From Herbaspirillum sp. meg3 (lineage in GTDB: Bacteria > Pseudomonadota > Gammaproteobacteria > Burkholderiales > Burkholderiaceae_D), in assembly GCF_002257565.1 (NCBI RefSeq), contig NZ_CP022736.1:992001-1056000 (forward strand): a stretch of 64,000 bases of DNA, written 5' to 3'. Shown one piece after another: positions 61,611 through 64,000 of the stretch. Position 1 is the first letter of the stretch. Each line of letters opens with the position of its first letter. The notes under the pieces are model-generated. The model made no database searches and was not told the DNA's origin. It was given only the letters and a program-made list of their open reading frames with translations. Position numbers and translations under genes: made by a program.

Positions 61611-63239
61611 ATGGGGCAACAAGGCGTGCAGTCGCTGTCGTTCACGGTGGACAAAATCAGTGGTGCTTTGTTGGCTGTCTTTTCTCCTGGTGCAGGCCGG
61701 TCAGATCTTACTCTTGCGTTTGTCAGGCAGGCATTGCATGAGGGAGGGCACACCCGGCTGTGTATCGACGAAACCGAGTTGAAGAATTTCGTTGCAACAG
61801 CCGTTTCAGCCAATGAGTCGTTTTCTCACAAAATCGGTGAGAGCCGCGACGGAGAATTTTTTCTTGAGATTGCTCCGGACAGAATGAGTGTCCACCTGAC
61901 GCTGATCCCTCCGCAGGGCGGCCGTCCCAAAGCCCTTGAGGTCATCAATGAAATTCGTACACAAGGTATCACACACGGTCTTCGACATGATGCGCTGCGC
62001 GGCGCGCTGAATGCGGGCCATTGCGACAGGTTGCTGATTGCGGTAGGCGAATCGCCCATAGAAGGGCGGGCGGCAAGCTTTGAAAGTCTTATCAAAGAAC
62101 GAGAGGAAGAGCTTGCCGAGATTGATGAGGACGCCGTCGTTCACTTTGCCGATCTTGGACATATATTGCTGGTTGATGCCGGCACGCCCTTGATGCGGCG
62201 AACCCCCTATATTGCCGGTATTAACGGCATTGATGTAACAGGGCTGCCGGTACCGGCGAAGCCGGTGCCCGACATTGGATTCAGCAATCAGTGCGAGGGG
62301 GCAGAAGCCCACCCCGACGATCCCGATCTGATGGTTGCTGCCGTCGCAGGGCAACCGAAGCTGATTCCCAATGGTGTGCAGGTAGATCCGGTCGTCGTCG
62401 TCGATCACGTGGATCTGAGCACTGGCAATATCGATTTTCCGGGGACGGTCAAGGTCAAGGGCGACATCAAAAGCGGCATGCGGCTGCATGCCGGCGGCGA
62501 TGTCATCGTCAGCGGCATGATCGAAGCTGCGGAAGTCATCTCCGACGGCAACATTCTTGTCAAAGGTGGCGTTGTCGGTCTTGCAGATATGCAAAATGGA
62601 AGCGGAGGCGGCAGCTCTGCCAGGCTATGCGCAGCAGGCTCGGTACAGGTGCTGTTCGCAGAGAGCACCTATATTACCGCCGGTGACAAAATCGTCATCG
62701 CCGGCAATGCCTGCCAATGCGACATGCGAGCCGGCAACGCCATTATTGCGGGGATCAATAATCCAAAAACAGGGCACATCATTGGTGGTCAGGCCAAGGC
62801 CACCATGTTGATCAAAGCAGTCCGCCTCGGTTCGCCAAATGGCCTTGCAACCAGGATACAAGTCGGTCTTGATCCGCATGAAGAAGAGAAATTGCGCGCG
62901 CAAGAACAGCAGCTTCAATACAAGCTTGATGATCTTTTTGCCGTCATCAAGCAGATCTCCTATTACCGCAGCAACCCCGAGAAAGCAGGGAACGGCCTGG
63001 CTCAGGATGCTGATCTGAAACATCGGCTGATGACCGAGGAAGTGCAGGCATTGACTGTCCAGCATGAAGCCATGAAAGAGCAACTGGTCGCCGCTGAATC
63101 TGCGCGTATCGTCATTGGACGGGCAATTCACGAAGGCGTTGAATTGCGCGTCGTGCGCCAGGTATGGCAAGTGCTCGATGACCTCGGCGGCGGTGTGGTG
63201 AAACTTCATGCGGGAAAGATTTCATTGAGTGATCGATAA
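61611..63239 (+). CDS. FapA/DUF342 domain protein
   Basis: A 542-residue protein with the DUF342 architecture. An N-terminal domain spans about residues 80-250 (VHLTLIPPQGGRPKALEVI, then ALNAGHCDRLLIAVGESP). A right-handed beta-helix at about 260-410 shows repeated turns (NIDFPGTVKVKGDIKSG, LHAGGDVIVSGMIEAAEVIS, GNILVKGGVVG). A coiled coil at about 420-500 (EEEKLRAQEQQLQYKLDDL) ends it. Relatives called FapA are linked to flagellar assembly or polar signalling, but no flagellar gene is near. An excellent GAGGAGG precedes the ATG. Function here unknown. Confidence 0.85.
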   Translation: MGQQGVQSLSFTVDKISGALLAVFSPGAGRSDLTLAFVRQALHEGGHTRLCIDETELKNFVATAVSANESFSHKIGESRDGEFFLEIAPDRMSVHLTLIPPQGGRPKALEVINEIRTQGITHGLRHDALRGALNAGHCDRLLIAVGESPIEGRAASFESLIKEREEELAEIDEDAVVHFADLGHILLVDAGTPLMRRTPYIAGINGIDVTGLPVPAKPVPDIGFSNQCEGAEAHPDDPDLMVAAVAGQPKLIPNGVQVDPVVVVDHVDLSTGNIDFPGTVKVKGDIKSGMRLHAGGDVIVSGMIEAAEVISDGNILVKGGVVGLADMQNGSGGGSSARLCAAGSVQVLFAESTYITAGDKIVIAGNACQCDMRAGNAIIAGINNPKTGHIIGGQAKATMLIKAVRLGSPNGLATRIQVGLDPHEEEKLRAQEQQLQYKLDDLFAVIKQISYYRSNPEKAGNGLAQDADLKHRLMTEEVQALTVQHEAMKEQLVAAESARIVIGRAIHEGVELRVVRQVWQVLDDLGGGVVKLHAGKISLSDR

Positions 63240-63298
63240 GACATTCAGGCGCAGAAACAAGGGGTGGTTGCCTTCTTGCGGGGCGAACTCGGCCTAAG

Positions 63299-63309
63299 TT
63301 GTCAGACAA
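63299..63309. promoter_or_regulatory. FadR/GntR-type palindrome TTGTCAGACAA
   Basis: The 11-base palindrome fits the TNGTNNNACNA pattern bound by FadR-subfamily GntR regulators. It sits directly before TATAAAAT (63311-63318), a likely -10 region, 134 bases upstream of the FAD oxidase gene. Repression by a regulator encoded elsewhere is inferred. Confidence 0.4.
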
Positions 63310-63443
63310 ATATAAAATACACCTGCGCAAGAGAGTAAAATCCACAGAGGTTTTGACGAAGGCGCGCGTAGGTGCCGGCATCCGTGCCGTGTGCGGCGCA
63401 GCATTCCCTTGCGTCACTATTCCAACAGACAGAGAGACAAGCA

Positions 63444-64000
63444 ATGAACCATATCGTTGATGCGCAGAAATTGCGCAAGCCCGTTCCCGAGGCACTGCTG
63501 ACATCCTTGCAGGCCCTGTTCGGCAATCGCTTTTCGACTACTCAGGCCATGCGCGAACATCATGGCCGCGACGAATCCTCCTACGATCCTATGCTGCCCG
63601 ATGCCGTCGTCTTCGCGCACACCACAGAAGAAGTCGCCGCCTTCATCAAGCTGTGCAGCAGTCACGAAGTCCCCGTGATCCCTTACGGCACCGGCACCTC
63701 GCTGGAAGGTCACGTGCTGGCGCTGCAAGGCGGCATCACCATCGATCTGTCGCAAATGAACCAGGTGCTGGCCGTCAACGGCGAAGACCTGACCGCCACC
63801 GTGCAGGCCGGCGTCACACGCAAACAGCTGAATCAGGAAATCAAGGACAGTGGTCTGTTCTTCCCGATCGATCCTGGCGCAGACGCTTCCATCGGCGGCA
63901 TGGCATCGACCCGCGCTTCCGGCACCAACGCCGTACGCTACGGCACCATGCGCGAAAATACACTGGCGTTGACCGTCGTCACCGCCGACGGCAACATTAT
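63444..64000 (+). CDS. FAD-binding oxidase/dehydrogenase (D-lactate or glycolate type), N-terminal part
   Basis: The gene starts at ATG 63444 after AGAGACAAGCA and runs off the window after 185 codons. The PCMH-type FAD domain is clear: YDPMLPDAVVFAHTTEEVAAF near residue 48, VIPYGTGTSLEGH near 79 and FFPIDPGADASIGGMAST near 137, then NAVRYGTMREN. This is the FAD-binding half of D-lactate dehydrogenases and GlcD-type oxidases. The C-terminal substrate domain is outside the window, so the substrate cannot be chosen. Confidence 0.9.
   Translation, partial: MNHIVDAQKLRKPVPEALLTSLQALFGNRFSTTQAMREHHGRDESSYDPMLPDAVVFAHTTEEVAAFIKLCSSHEVPVIPYGTGTSLEGHVLALQGGITIDLSQMNQVLAVNGEDLTATVQAGVTRKQLNQEIKDSGLFFPIDPGADASIGGMASTRASGTNAVRYGTMRENTLALTVVTADGNI

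Noticed and set aside
63266..63280. GG-N10-GC spacing (TGGTTGCCTTCTTGCG) upstream of the FAD oxidase
   Set aside because: Only the spacing and TTGC fit; the -24 element is wrong at several positions, so it is not a convincing sigma-54 promoter.

Overview
The window looks like the chromosome of a betaproteobacterium of the order Burkholderiales, most like Oxalobacteraceae (Herbaspirillum or a close relative). The grounds are the moderately high GC content, the gene content and several familiar neighbourhoods: hemL-thiD-rubredoxin-pilGHIJ-chpA, rplM-rpsI-argC-DUF6776-bactofilin-erpA, xseB-ispA-dxs and gltIJKL. The assignment rests on recognition, not on a database search. I see no rRNA, tRNA, insertion sequence, prophage, CRISPR array or replication origin. 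Both ends cut through genes: a solute-binding protein at the left and an FAD-linked oxidase at the right.

Layout. 1-3784 (minus strand): a polar amino-acid ABC importer and an FAH-family enzyme, with a divergent LysR regulator and then a DUF3047 lipoprotein. 5947-7056: two small conserved genes. 7158-14049: a peptide-uptake block, a dppBCDF-type importer without its own binding protein, flanked by a cytosolic M20 amidohydrolase and an exported M20 carboxypeptidase. 14223-21005: LysE exporter with AraC regulator, a molybdopterin oxidoreductase overlapping a lipoprotein aminopeptidase gene, and fadD. 21127-24300 (minus): KDPGal aldolase, KDGal kinase and a 2-hydroxyacid dehydrogenase, then a YciA-type thioesterase. 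24473-28999: Atm1-type ABC exporter, HypT-like LysR regulator and glutamate dehydrogenase. 29536-34031: an orphan glutamate-type binding protein behind a near-perfect sigma-54 promoter, then gltIJKL. 34272-42233: pyrC, coq7, OsmC-like gene, a candidate small RNA, rplM-rpsI, argC, a membrane coiled-coil protein with bactofilin, erpA and hemL. 42267-52074: thiD, rubredoxin and the Pil/Chp chemosensory cluster. 52169-57300: ZIP transporter, small membrane protein, LysR, sulfurtransferase, EamA transporter and Rieske oxygenase. 57524-64000: xseB-ispA-dxs, cobalamin adenosyltransferase, a FapA/DUF342 protein and the start of an FAD oxidase.

How it fits together. Much of the accessory content concerns nitrogen: uptake of glutamate and aspartate, other amino acids and peptides, hydrolysis of amides and peptides, and glutamate dehydrogenase. 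Two transport units carry sigma-54-type promoters, which fits nitrogen control. The other coherent blocks are isoprenoid supply (xseB-ispA-dxs), twitching-motility signalling (pilGHIJ-chpA) and galactonate-type sugar-acid catabolism.

Most of the window is ordinary. The most unusual signals are: (i) a stand-alone transcription unit at about 36726-36858 with a promoter, a C/U-rich anti-Shine-Dalgarno stem-loop and an intrinsic terminator, read as an undescribed small RNA; (ii) the sigma-54 promoters; (iii) a membrane coiled-coil/bactofilin gene pair; (iv) several short reading frames of 34-38 codons, including one joined to ispA by an ATGA overlap.
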